From Myrica gale (Eukaryota > Streptophyta > Magnoliopsida > Fagales > Myricaceae), in the NCBI GenBank assembly GCA_963930655.1, contig OZ005607.1, forward strand, positions 17,868,374-17,932,373: 64,000 nt of DNA, written 5' to 3'. Positions 1 to 11,600 of the stretch are shown here, piece by piece (position 1 is the first letter of the stretch; each line of letters starts with the position of its first letter). The translations under genes and the position numbers were made by a program. The notes beneath the pieces were generated by a model. It saw nothing but the letters and a program-made list of their open reading frames with translations. It ran no database searches and was not told the origin of the DNA.

Positions 1-2050
1 TTCAGCACTATTGCATGGTCATGAGATCTAACTGGAGGCAACCCAATAGGTTATGCAAAAATGTCCTCATATTGCTGTAAAATTGTTTCCACCTTTGGAT
101 ATATAGCTGTAGAGTGCAACTCAGCGGGTTCTATTAGCTGTAAGAAAATTCCATTCCTACCAGCTTTACTAATTCTTGTCACACCCCATTCCTCCATTAG
201 TTGACTAGGACCCATGCCTCTTAAAGTTACTACCTTCTCCTGTAATTTAAATGCCATAATCAGCTCTGAAAAATTCCATAAAATTTGTCCAAGTGTTCTT
301 AATGAATATACTCCCAACACCATGTCACACCCAGCCAAACTCAACGCATAAGTATCAGTTGTAAAGATGTGACCCTATATAGAAACCCTTATACCCTCTA
401 TTTTTCCTTCACTCTCAAACAATTCCTCATTTGCTACCCCCACTATAATGTCTTCCCCTTTTTGCCATCAACCGAGCTTTACAAACAATAGATGAGTCCA
501 GAAAATTATGGGTGCCTCCAGAGTCGATTAAAATAAATACATTCTGACTTCCTACCTTCCCAACCACTCTCATTGTCTTTGGGCTCATTGAATTTGTCAA
601 GGCATGCAAAGAAATCTTCGGCCTGCCTCCTCCTCCTCTTGGAAGACGAATTCATCCAATTATGCCTTTACTCTCCCTTCTACATCTTCCCAATTACCTG
701 GTTCACAAGCCTCCATTATAAACAATTTTGGATTCCTACACACATGCTTAAATGACCATCTCTCATCACAATTATAACATAACAATTTTGGGTTGGGCTG
801 TATGTGGAGTTGGTTGGATTGTGGTGGCTGTATTGGTTGTTGGTTGGACTGTTTGGGTGAATGAAGGTGTTGTTTTGGTAAGTTGAAGGTGAATTATATG
901 TGTTTGTTATGGGCAACAACCCTTTGGTTGTTCTTCTGTTAAGCATCACATGTTCTTCCTATATTTTAGCTAGCCCATAGGCCACAATCAAGTTAGGAGG
1001 ATTAAACATCCTTACTACTAATCTGATCTCATCCCAAAGCCTGCTTAAAACACAGCTTAGCTTGTAGCCTTTCGTCAAGCCTCTCAACCTATCAGACAAT
1101 GCCTCAAACTGCCCCTTGTAATTTTCCACACTCCCAGTTTGTCTCAATCGAGTCAATATCTTAGTGGGATCATCATAGGAACTTGAACCAAATCTAATTA
1201 GAAGAGCTTGTACAAACCCTCCCAGTCTCTTGAACCTCAAGAATTCTCTAAATCTTGAAACCACACTAGTGTCGTTCCCTCCATATGATATGAAGCTAGT
1301 AACATCCGATGATGCAGAGGAGTTTTATGGAAACTAAAGAATTGGGTAGTTTTGTATAACCAACTAGTCGGGTCAGTTCCATCAAATTTTGGAAAGTCCA
1401 GTTTTACTGACCCACCTGGATCTCCACTTCCACTCAATGGTGGACTCGTATTGATAAGAGCAGATGTTTCCTCTTGTTCTTTTTATCTATCTTTGAGTAA
1501 AATTCGTATATTCATTGTGAGATTCGAAAGTTGTTGTAGTATACTCCGCATAGATTGCTTCTAATCATCCTGTTCCTTCTTCAGCTGGGTAATGTGCTCC
1601 ATCACTTCCTTGTGGCGAGTATCAACCATGGTTGGATCGTGGAGACTCTGATACCACTTGTAACGCTTTGCTTCTAGAATTCTGGATTGTAATAGAATTA
1701 TAGTAGAGAAATGTAAGATATGGATAAACTGTAATGAATTTTCGTGAATAGAAGCCAATTTCGAGGATGACAACCTCCATAAGAAAGAGGACTGAGAGAG
1801 AGAAATACACTTCGCAAATTGCGTGAATCCTCTTGTCGCCCAACCTTTCCCCCTATACAGAACAGAATGCCCAACCTCCAATCAAACTTCAACAACCATG
1901 CGAAAGATAAAAGAGCAAAATAATCCACAACTAAAAGAAGAAAAAGCCCATGCCATTATTCAGCCCAAAGCCCACTACTGTCAGCCTAATACCTTGGCCC
2001 AGCCCATTGTCTAGAAACATCTAAACTCATCTAAAAACTTCCTCGTAACA
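1..2050 (-). mobile_element. Ty3/gypsy LTR retrotransposon, 5' part (LTR, gag, protease)
   Basis: This is a fossil element read on the minus strand; only its 5' part is in the window and the rest continues past the left edge. From high to low coordinates it shows one LTR (1659-2050), a primer-binding site, a gag region (about 960-1437, with the start motif LDFPKFDGTDPTSWL typical of plant gypsy gag), a zinc-knuckle-like stretch near 720-800, and a retropepsin-like region (about 51-609) with the active-site motif LIDSGGTHNFLD. The family call rests on the gag and protease motifs and on their order after the primer-binding site. The element looks broken, with several breaks. The second LTR is outside the window, so its age cannot be judged. 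Confidence 0.85.
1659..2050 (-). repeat. LTR of the left-edge gypsy element, with primer-binding site
   Basis: On the minus strand the repeat begins TGTTACG and ends CGTTACA, a short inverted terminal pair expected of an LTR (392 bp). Two bases downstream, at plus positions 1656-1646, is TGGTATCAGAG, which matches the 3' end of initiator methionine tRNA, a common plant primer. Both boundaries are read directly from the sequence. Confidence 0.85.
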
Positions 2051-2380
2051 TCACTCCAGATCTGTCTTCCTCTCCCATTCGATCGACAACATAGAAATTC
2101 AAGCCTCCAGCAAAATAGTGTGACACTTTGGCTCTGTTGCAAGGGGGAGACGACTAGGGCTCGGAACTGTCGCAGGGGGAGAGAGAATTTGGGAAAAAAT
2201 TCGATATGGGGGAGAAAAAGAAACGGTGTCGTTCAACATTGGATTAAGAAGTTGGCTTTTTAAATTAAACAGGGGCGTTCTAACTGGGCATTTTAATGAC
2301 TGAGCGTTGACTGAGAGCCATTTTAATGACTGGGCATTGCTAACTTGGCTTACAATTACCACATCACTTGGTCAAGTTAA
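2051..2380. other. Intergenic, no gene recognised
   Basis: No coding motif is seen. A short imperfect direct duplication (cattttaatgactg, near 2291 and 2320) is the only visible structure. Confidence 0.5.
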
Positions 2381-2384
2381 TTTT

Positions 2385-2517
2385 TTTAATGGGGACTGAC
2401 GGAAGGACATAAGTTTAATGAAAAGCTTACCAGATGGACTTAAAAACAACTTTTCTTACTTCAGGGACATATTTGCAACATTTCCATACCACAGGGATTG
2501 TGGGTGCATTTAAGCCT
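2385..2517. repeat. Half of a MITE-like repeat
   Basis: The right edge, read in reverse, starts AGGCTTAAATGCACCCAC and continues with a run resembling CTGTGGTATG. The same kind of terminus is found on both ends of the palindromic element at 52695-53065. Only one arm is visible here, so this is probably a truncated copy. Confidence 0.4.
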
Positions 2518-2582
2518 TAATATTATGATTTACATGAATTTGATGGAGATATAATTATTATTGGGTGTTTGTGAGAAAAGTT

Positions 2583-2778
2583 ATGCAAAACCATGCAAAA
2601 CGACGACGATGATGTAAAGATACAACTCTAACATTTCAAAGTTGGCCACGTCATTTAATAAGCCAAGTTAAGATTGAACCACTAATTTATCTCATCACCT
2701 CATTAAATGACGTTGCCAACTTTGGAACGTTAGATTTGTATCTTTAAATCACAGTCGTCGCTTTGTATGACTTTGCAC
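2583..2778. mobile_element. Foldback MITE-like element
   Basis: The two halves are near-perfect inverted copies: about 2583-2656 matches the reverse complement of about 2702-2778, including the block AAAGTTGGCNACGTCATTT. A loop of roughly 45 bp separates the arms. The element has no coding potential. A long hairpin beside a gene promoter may affect transcription or small-RNA production, but that is inference. Confidence 0.7.
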
Positions 2779-3207
2779 AGATTGTCTTTGCAGAATCCAT
2801 TCTGGTATTTGTTATCACAAATTTTTGGTTAATAAAATAATATTTCTTTCAATTAAATAATCACTGTCCACTTTTTCATTAACTCTCATAAAATTAAAAT
2901 TTTGGTATACAAACACCACTTAAATATCATAAATGACCATTTGAATCTCCTAGCAACTTAATATTAAGAGCATGTTTTGTATGTTTAACCTCATGGCTGT
3001 TAAATGTAACACAACGTTACAACAAGATAACATGCTTTCAGTCTCTCACTTATCTCCACTGGAACATCAAACATGAACAGCAGCTTTGAAAGACAACCGT
3101 TGGAACGGTTAAAAACGAGATACAGCACGCGGGTAGAATTTCATTTCCTCTCTCTCTCACACAAAGCCAAAGCTTGAAAAGCTCACGGATTCTTCATTTC
3201 CACCACA

Positions 3208-3348
3208 ATGTCCATTGCCTCGCAGAATATAACAGCTCAGAGAGAGAGAGAGAAGAGGAGTAGGGAAGGGCGGAAAAAATGTACAAGACGAAGCTGCAGG
3301 AGCTTTGCCACAAGAAGCAGTGGGGTTCACCACAATACTCGACGATGA
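3208..3348 (+). promoter_or_regulatory. Upstream ORF overlapping the DRB start codon
   Basis: An ATG lies 71 bases before the DRB ATG, in a different reading frame. It opens a frame of 46 codons that runs across the main start and ends at TGA 3346-3348. The leader around it is CT/GA-rich (microsatellite GAGAGA near 3240), as in many plant 5' leaders. An overlapping upstream ORF would be expected to lower translation from 3279, but whether the transcript includes 3208 cannot be seen. Confidence 0.45.
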
Positions 3349-3933
3349 AAGACGGACCCGATCATGACCCTAGCTTCAAGGCTTCCGTCTCCGTCAACGG
3401 CCAGCCCGTGCTCTTCAAATCCTCCAAAGCCGCCCAAGATGGCGCTGCCAAACTCGCTTTCCAACACTACTTCCCTTCTTGTAACGGTACATACAATATA
3501 ACTACCTAACTCTTTGATGTCGTTTTGTTAGAATATTGTATAAATAATCGAAGCATAGAACTTTTAAGTTCTTGTTTTCTGAGTCTAACTCCGATCTTGC
3601 TCGATTTCTCTATGGTTTTTTACCTTTGTTAAAAAATCATACTCATCAATTGTATGCCAAAAATTTTTCTTCCTAGTGTTTTAATCCTCTTTAGAAATCA
3701 AATGGATTCGATCTTAATTTCACTCCGATGGCTGATATAATGTTTTCCCCTTTCCTTTTCTGTCCTATTCGTTAAGTTGGTTGATAATCATGCGGAGTAA
3801 TTAAAGTGTGGTTTCAATTACACTATGCCCCACATAAATCTTCTCAATTTAGGTGCCTCTGAAATAGGATAACTTGAATCATGTGGCTTTGAGATTATCT
3901 CAGATCCTTGATTCAAAAGGAATAAAAATATGT

Positions 3934-4275
3934 TGAAGGAGATGCGCAAATTCTAGTCAATCAGGTTCTGGATTTTGAGCATGAGCCTGATTGGCTGATA
4001 GCAGGCGAGGTGCACACTCTAAGGGCCCTTTTGCAGACGAATTCCCGATGGGAATTTCAATGGGTGCCGCGCGAGAGCAATATTACGGCTCACCAATTAG
4101 CTAGATGGGGTTTTCAATTTGTACAGCCAGTTGTTTTAGAAGCTGGCGATATTCCTATGGCTATTGTTGCTTGTGATGACTCTGCTGATTTTAGCAGAGT
4201 CCAGTTTTAATGCAATATCTCATGTTACGCAGAAAAAAAAAAGAGCAAAAGAAGAAGAAGAAGAAGAAGAAATAT
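3934..4275 (+). mobile_element. 5'-truncated LINE 3' end inside DRB intron 1
   Basis: An open frame reading EGDAQILVNQVLDFEHEPDW, then WVPRESNITAHQLARWGF, is the C-terminal RNase H-like (RVT_3) part found at the end of plant L1-type LINE ORF2. It ends at 4210 and is followed by an A-rich/GAA tail to about 4271, as expected for a LINE 3' end. The element is in sense orientation in the intron. No clear target duplication was found. Confidence 0.75.
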
Positions 4276-6278
4276 AGAAAGATATATACATGTCAACCTG
4301 TTATGTTCAGGACATTTGTGGAAGAAAGTAAAAGATCAGTTGGCATTTCTGATCTTTAACCATGTCAATTTTCATGTTCGCTTTTACCATTTCAAGTTTG
4401 GTCCACCGCCCTCACCATCTAGACATGCTCATCATGAATTTTTCATCAAGCATTTGTCCAGCAGTTTACTTTCGTTCTCCTAGATTTGCAAGGCGAATAC
4501 AAGAGCCGGCTGAACGACTAATCCAATGGAAAAATCTTGATCCGCCATCATATACAAGCAAAACTGAGGGCCCATCTCATGCTATCTGTTTCAAGGCAAC
4601 AATTACAGTTGGTGGCCATGCCTTTGAAAGCCCAGAGTATTTCAAAACATTAAAGGAGGCAGAGAACGCTGCTGTGAAGGCTGCTTTAATGTCACTGTCA
4701 CTTGATGGCTTTCAGAAGGCAGGTTTCCTAAACTAGTAGCTTCCATTTTTTGTAACCTTCTTCTTCACCGAAGTAGAGAATTATTAATATAATTATAAGC
4801 ATGATATCTGAGTACAGGATGTCTCTGGCCTGTACAAGAATCTCCTGCAGGAGTTAGCTCAGCGGGAAGGTTTCTGCATACCAAAATATAACAGTATAAA
4901 AGCCGGTGCATCTCACATCTCACATGCCAACTTTCTTCACCAGTGTGGAAGTAGGAGGGCAGGTATTTCGTGGGGGAGCAGGGAAATCCAAGAAACAGGC
5001 AGAGATGAATGCTGCTAAGGTTGCTTATGCTTTTCTTGAAGAGTGTAAGTCTCTTGTTCCTTTTGTGATTGTATGTATATATGCTTTGGTTTTCGATGTT
5101 TGTCACAATGAATCTTCTTCTGATACTGATTCATATTGCCTGAAGAGGAAATAGGGTTGACCTAAAATGTTCTCTTCTGTACATTGATTCTGATTGGAGT
5201 GTTTGTATGCATTCATTGATTGGTCTACTATATGTGGAACGTCAGCCACTCAGGATAAGACATGTGCAATGTAGTTTATATTTCTGCTGTTCAGTTCAAG
5301 TGCTTTTGAATCACTAAATTTCTTTGCTATCCCTCTCCTTATGTATGGTTCATTTTCTTTAGAACAGGGGTATTCATTTGCTGGTTTTCATAAAAGGCAC
5401 AAGTTTATTGAGTTTGAACTCTCCTGTTTAGCCATATTGGCTAGTTTGAGAAATGGAAATCGTAGCAGGTTGAAACCTTTCAATATTCATCTTGGAGTAA
5501 CAAAGGGAAAATTTATCTACTCACCCTTGGGCTAGTACGATGTAGGAAGTTCATTACAGAACATAGTTTTCTACTTATAGGCTCTGTGTCATCATCTTTT
5601 TGATAAACTTTTAATGCTATCCCAGACCAGAATTATGATCACTTAAAACTTTTCCTTTGTATGTGGGTAAGGATGTTGCAAAGTACATAGTTTTATATAT
5701 AAAATCAAGTCAATGATTGTGTTTGTTTACTGTTCAGGTGGATTGAGTCGGAGTGCTGAGTAGGTTATCCTATTCTTGTGGAAGATGAACCTCTCTCGAC
5801 TACAAGCTCGCCATTGACCACGGTCACAGAATCACAGCAGAACATTGACCATCAGAATCAGTTGCTTCCATCTCCAACCACGTTGTATGAGGACCATCCT
5901 AAAGAAAGTACAGGTAAGATCTTCAACCAACTCCCATAGTATTCTTTTCCTATTCATTCTCTTTTCTCTTCTGATGAGTAAGTCCAAATACCTTACATCG
6001 CCACTTGAGCTTGTCCAAGTTCCATTAGGCCAAAATGCTGATCATTCAATGTATTTTCGACGCACATTTTCTCCAGTGGATGAAGTTCAAGAAGTCAGTT
6101 TGCTGGAAACATTATTAGCCTCTGTCAGAGTGGACACTGGGGGGAGGGGGACAACCCCATACCCTGCAGAGCCGGAAAGGGACAAGAACAAGGAGAATGT
6201 GCACTCATTCTCTTGTGGTGGAGCATAACCTTCCTCTCCCAAACAAAGCCGATGCTCTCCTGAATTGGCGCATCCCAA

Positions 6279-6467
6279 ACCAGCAGCTCTGATCTCCATT
6301 ACACAGACTCAAACATGGGAAAGAACCCAGTAACAAAGAGTTACTTGCTATGCAACAGGGTGAGGGTCTATTCAAGCTATCCAGATATTGCGTTCCCAAA
6401 TGGCATTACGGTGCTGCCAATTAGTGACAACAAGTGGGTTGCTGTGAGCTTAGAATTCCCAAGTTAA
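6279..6467 (+). CDS. C-terminal exon of the DRB gene
   Basis: This frame reads SYLLCNRVRVYSSYPDIAFP followed by NGITVLPISDNKWVAVSLEF and a stop. It is a strongly recognisable C-terminal signature of DRB proteins of this class, outside the RNA-binding domains. It lies in a different frame from the sequence just upstream (about 6237-6310), which suggests either an unseen splice junction or another small frame break. The left boundary is uncertain. Confidence 0.65.
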   Translation, partial: TSSSDLHYTDSNMGKNPVTKSYLLCNRVRVYSSYPDIAFPNGITVLPISDNKWVAVSLEFPS

Positions 6468-6589
6468 TAATGCAGCTGACTCATTAATTGTAGCCTCTTT
6501 CATCATCTTCATAGGTGATTAGCACTGCTCTTTAGTATGCTTAACAAAGTTAAACTAGAAGGTTTATTCTGATTAATTTGTGTTCCATT

Positions 6590-7365
6590 TAACACGGCTT
6601 CTGTTGAAGCGTACGTAGTACAACAGGCTCAGTTCTCTCAAATATTCACTACTTGTTGGAAATACTATATGCACAGCAAAAAAATAAATGCCTGAAAAAG
6701 CTTCCATGACAAGGGTAAATAGATAAGGTGACATAGGATCGCCTTGACGAAGTCCCCTCTTCCCCTTGAAAAAACCACAAAGGCTTCCATTCACATTAAT
6801 GGAAAAAGTAGCAGAAGAAAGACATTTTGCAATGCAGCCCACCATTCTAGGGGGAATCCCAGCCTCCTCCAGGACAACAAATAAAAATTCTCAGCTTACC
6901 TTATCATAAGCTTTCATTAGATCCACTTTATTCGCACAACGGGGGGTACCATTGTCGCGGTGATAATTTCGTAGAAGTTCTTGAGCAAGGAGAATGTTGT
7001 CTCCAATTCTTTGGCCTTCAATAAACGCAGTTTGATGCATTCCAACCAGATTTGGCATTACCCGCTTGAGTCGAGCTGCCATAATCTTGGTAACACACTT
7101 GTAAATTGTGTTACAACAGGAGATTGACCTAAAATCCTTTAGAAATGTGGCATTCGTTACTTTAGGGATCAAGGCAACCGAGGTGCAGTTTGCACGTTTA
7201 AGAAGCTTACTTGAAGCAAAAAAAGAGCGGACAGCAGCAGTGACACAAGGTCCAGTGATTTGCCAAGTTTTCTTGAAAAAAATGCATTAAAGCCATCCGG
7301 TCCAAATGCCTTCAAATTGCCAATGAAAAACGTAGCCTCCTTGATTTCGAGGTCCGACACAACCT
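6590..7365 (-). mobile_element. Degraded LINE reverse-transcriptase fragment
   Basis: The minus strand carries RT pieces in the expected order: LKAFGPDGFNAFF, then DFRSISCCNTIYKCVTKIMA with QTAFIEGQRIGDNILLAQEL, then GKRGLRQGDPMSPYLFTLVM. These are the finger and palm blocks of plant L1-type LINE ORF2. The pieces lie in different frames and the catalytic FADD region is missing, so the copy is dead. Its right edge abuts CACTA sequence at about 7365. Confidence 0.8.
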
Positions 7366-8534
7366 ACACAATCGTGCTTTGCACGAGCATGACATAGACC
7401 GAACAAAGTTCAAGAAACCTAGGTGGTATGTGCTGAACAATTGCAATGACATCAACAACTACTTAGAGGAAGTAAAATAAAATTTTATAACTTTTATGTA
7501 ATATATAGGTGCTTATTAACTTTTTCGTTACAATGAACACATGGAGGAACTTTGTGCCCATGGAGGTAGTCACATTTCTCGTATGCATGAGGAACAATTT
7601 CCGGATTGGTTCTTAGGGTGAGTAAGTGTTATTGACAAAGAATTCTAATTAATATTGTGTCTTTATTTTTTAATGACCTTCTAATATATTGTTGTAGTTT
7701 CAAACATTACGTTTTCAAAATCCATGTACATCGGTCGATGAATTGTATTCATTGGCGTGTGGGCCTAATACACTAGTGATGCATTATTCTGCTTGTGTTG
7801 TGAATGAATGTAGATATCATACGGTACAACGGGAAGAAAGACGGAGAACTCAGAACAGTGGTATTGTAGTACTGGGATCACATGAGGGAGCCTTGTAGAC
7901 ATTTATGCCATGCAATACTGGCGGGAAAATACAATACGTTTGTTTAAGTGTGATTGGTGGGACGTCGGTGATCACCATGGAATTCGTATCGACGAGAATT
8001 TTAAGAGCATGAACACATCCCGACTAGTATTCATAAGATCCATTTATTTTGGCAAATCAAATAAGTCAAGTGTTTTATCTAGTTGATAATCTGCATGGAC
8101 CTACGTTGTGAGTCATGCAAAAGTTGTCTTGTAGAAATGCATATGACATTCCTTGCCCGGATTCGGATGGTAAAGTTGATGTAAACGTCGAATCGGAAGC
8201 AGCCATAATGAATGAAGCGTATCAGAAGGACAATGCCACTGAATTGTTTATAGACTTCCGACAATTTAACCTTAATCCGCTACGGAGGGATGGCGTTGCG
8301 CCTAACGTTATCCAAGCTTCTGATGAAATTGATCGATGGAAGAAAAGACGAATAGATAATAATGATGTTTTGGTGGGGAATGAAGCAAAAATTGAAGAGA
8401 ATAGTGAGGAAAGTGGGGACAAAGATTCGTTTGAAAGTGACAGCGATTTTACTGGGATGAGGCATTGGGCGATAACGTGCAATAATCGGATTCTGATTAA
8501 TAATTTCTTTCAAGTATATTTTCGTTGTACGTAA
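7366..8534 (+). pseudogene. tnp2-like CACTA transposase, C-terminal remnant
   Basis: The recognisable blocks, in order, are: NNCNDINNYLEEVK near 7440; YNEHMEELCAHGGSHISRMH near 7530; LACGPNTLVMHYSACVVNEC and QNSGIVVLGSHEG (7750-7880), the tnp2 C-terminal region; RLFKCDWWDVGDHHGIRIDE (about 7940-8000), a DUF4216-type motif; and ELFIDFRQFNLNPLRRDGVA (8238-8300). They are spread over different frames with stops and intron-like gaps between them. The transposase catalytic core that should precede them is absent. Confidence 0.7.
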
Positions 8535-8639
8535 TGTTTGATTTTGCTGAAGTGTTTTTACTGTTATTGTCTCTTTTATCACATCTTTATCATTTGTTTT
8601 GTTATGTCACAACTTGTGCGGTGAAATGAAGCATGAATA

Positions 8640-11600
8640 GGAATTTCCTTTTGTTACTTCTGGACAGTTGCATGGCTCACTTACTCGTCTCATTGTGAGT
8701 CCTAGTCCAAGCGCTCCTTCTTCGAGACCGAATGCCTCGATGAGTAAAGGCACGCCAACTTGTTCTAGTAGTTGTGCATGCAAGATATTATTCATATTTA
8801 TATTATAATTTTATAAGTTAAATGACCGACTAACTTTGCTAATTTCATTTTATGTAGTGACATATGCTTCTAAGTGCGAGCGAGGTAGGACATGCTAGGT
8901 GGTTTTTAGAAAAGTCTTGGGTCCAAGTCCGGGTCCAGAAAATTATCGGTGCATATCCCGAAAGGAGAGTGTGGAGGAGTGCCTTCCACTGCTGCTACCC
9001 TATCGACGAAGATTGGAATGTTGGTCCGAGGGCTGATCTCGTTCTCCGTTAACAAGTGGTCTAATGTTTCAGCAGAAATGAAAGAGTACATTATGGATCA
9101 GGTGTTGGTATGATTAAACTCGTAAACATAGTATTTTTGGTTAAACAATTCGCTCCTCATTATAATATTGGATGTTTTGGTACTTATGCAGGACAACTTT
9201 GACCTTTACTACAACAGTCAGAAGGACGTGAGGATGGAGGTCGAGATTATGATGATGGCATGTCGAACGCACTGCAATCGGATCCATGCGTATTTCAAGA
9301 AGTTCCCCCGACTAAAGAGGCGACGTTGCTGAAGCCCCACCCTGATATCACAAAAGAACAATGGAAGGAGTTATGCGATCTGTTCACTAGCCAAACATTT
9401 ATGGTATTTTATGCTATTTCTTGTAGAAAAATCTCGACAACGGCCAAATGAATATAGCAGAGCTGCATAAGAAGAATTATATAAATAAAGATCTTGTTTG
9501 GACCTCGGAAGGAGCGAGACAAATTTAAGTAAGTCGCTTTCAATTTAATCTACTTTATGTAATTTATGTATAGTTTATCTACTTTAATGTTTCTGGTAAT
9601 TATTGTCATTTTTCACGAACATATAGATGCCTTCCAACACCAGTGTTATTTAGAAGGGAAGACTTACACCGAAATTGAAGTATATTCTGAGATATTGGGC
9701 ACGAAGTCAGGATATGTTTGGGGATTAGTGCGAGACCCCGTTTATCTCTTTTGTTATTTTCTATGTATTAGCTCTAATTTAAATTATGGGGACATATTTT
9801 TTATCAATGTATTACCTAAGTTTAAGGTACATTAACTATTATGAAATTTTATTTCAAGAATTTCTCTTAAAATCATTTCTTTTTCATTGTGTAAGTTTTA
9901 GTGCAAGTTAATTTTATTTCCTTAATGAGCCGAAATTTGCTAGGTAAGTTTCTCTTATGAATTTATATTTTCCATTTGCTTAGTATATTCCATAATCCAT
10001 GAAATTAAATTATGAAGAGAGATTTATATATTATGGCCGAAAATGAGTAAGTAGAAAAGCATTAAATTCATGTAAGCATTTAAATATTTTTGTGTGTCTT
10101 TAATAGGTAGTATTAATCATCATTATGTGGCCTTAATTATTAGTTTTGAATTATCATTAGAAATTTTATATGATAAGCTACTAAATATATATGATAAGCT
10201 TGAAGAGAATTTAAATGATAAGCACACTTGTTTATCATAGTGATAAGCTAGTATAGTGATAAGCTATAGAGCTTTTAAGATAATAGGTTGTTGTGACTAT
10301 CTTAGAGATAGGCTAGAACAATTATTTTGAGATAGGTTATCATGCTTATAAGTTGATAAGTTATGAGATTGAACTAGATAAGCTAAAGTGTTTATAGGAG
10401 ATAAGTTAGGTGTGTGACAAAAGTAACTAAGTTAGTTGAGTTGGAACCAAACAACATAAAGTGAACTAAGCAAGAATCAAACCAAGAGAAAGCCATTCAC
10501 ATGAAGAGCAAGGAGGAGTGTAAAAGTCATAAAGCTTTGTGGACCATGTGAAAAGTTAAGAAGAGATAGATAGGCATTTAATGGACAAGACAAGACAAAA
10601 GAAGAGAAAAAGCTAAGCAATGGATGTTCACGTGAAAGCTAAGCCAAAGAAGAGAGAAAGTGAAGTGAAATGACAAGGAGTTCACGTGGGAAGGCTTGGC
10701 TTGAGGGGACAAAGGGTGGTGGTGAGAGAAAGTGATAGAAAATGTTGATAGAGACAACACCATGCAATGGTCGGCCACCCCACCAAGATTCACCCCCCTT
10801 TTTATCCTCTTGTCATTTTCACTCTCTTGTCATTGTCATAATTGCATCTTGGGAGATTCAAACTTTCCTTCTACGAAATCATCACCCCCACCCCCTTCAC
10901 ATTTTCCTTTGGCCGAATTACACTTTTCATTGCAACTCTATCTCTTTTTCCCTCTTGACCGAATCTCCCCCTTGGTTCAACTCATTTCTTCTCTCTTAGT
11001 GGCTGAAAATTTCTATTCACCTAGTCATCTTCCCTTGTTAGAAACTTAGCTCACTTTCTTGAAACCAAATCACTTCAAAGTTCAAGTTTTGCCTTGTTTC
11101 TTCAAGCAACTTTCGGTTGCTCTACATTTCTCTTTCCCCCACCATAAAACCTCTATCTTAGCACCTTGAAGACACAAATTTCAGCCCTTAGAACCATTCC
11201 TAAAGGTGGAACCGAAAGTTGAGGTTAAAGAAGGATTTTGGTGAAAATCGGGTGACTAGTGGAAAGTAAAGGTAGGCTTGATTTTCACATGATGTTTTTG
11301 CTTGAGTTCTTTATAATTTCTGACCTAAGATGTTTTATTATGCTAGGTGCTCAAGGGTTGTGTCCAATCATCAAGGTGAGGCCAAATATGGTTGTTGGTG
11401 CTAAGTATTGTTGTTGGCCGAATGTCTCTTGGTTCGATCTTGAGTTGGTGCTTTGATTCTTGCTAGATCTAGACCTTGAGCTTAGAAACCAACCCTAGTT
11501 GTGTTGTGATGTTAGATCTGGCCATATTAGCATGAGATCCGAACTTGAATGTTAGAAAAATGTAAAGGAATGAACAATACATGCTAGGAAAGTTTAGATC

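Larger units (their letters stand above)
3279..6467 (+). pseudogene. Three-dsRBD DRB-family double-stranded-RNA-binding protein gene, frame-broken
   Basis: Plant DRB proteins bind double-stranded RNA and assist Dicer-like enzymes. Exon 1 (3279-3486) encodes dsRBD1, starting MYKTKLQELCHKKQWG, and ends at a GT donor in phase 1. Exon 2 (about 4484-4718) encodes dsRBD2 (EGPSHAICFKATITVGG). Exon 3 (about 4818-5044, donor GTAAGT) encodes dsRBD3 (GLYKNLLQELAQREGF, then KSKKQAEMNAAKVAY). A further exon is likely near 5738-5913, and a conserved C-terminal exon ends at TAA 6465-6467. Exon 2 is followed by GCAGGT, so the best-fitting junction is a GC-AG intron. The frame is broken in exon 2 (one base missing near 4517), in exon 3 (7-bp tandem duplication of CATCTCA near 4900) and probably at the start of exon 4 (near 5740-5765). 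I infer a pseudogene. Uncorrected assembly errors are the alternative for the single-base change but not for the duplication. Confidence 0.75.

Noticed and set aside
10500-11050. Overlapping 70-105-codon frames inside the long LTR
   Set aside because: They arise from the C/T-rich block of the LTR and similar frames appear in mirror image at 56746-57285 in the second LTR copy.
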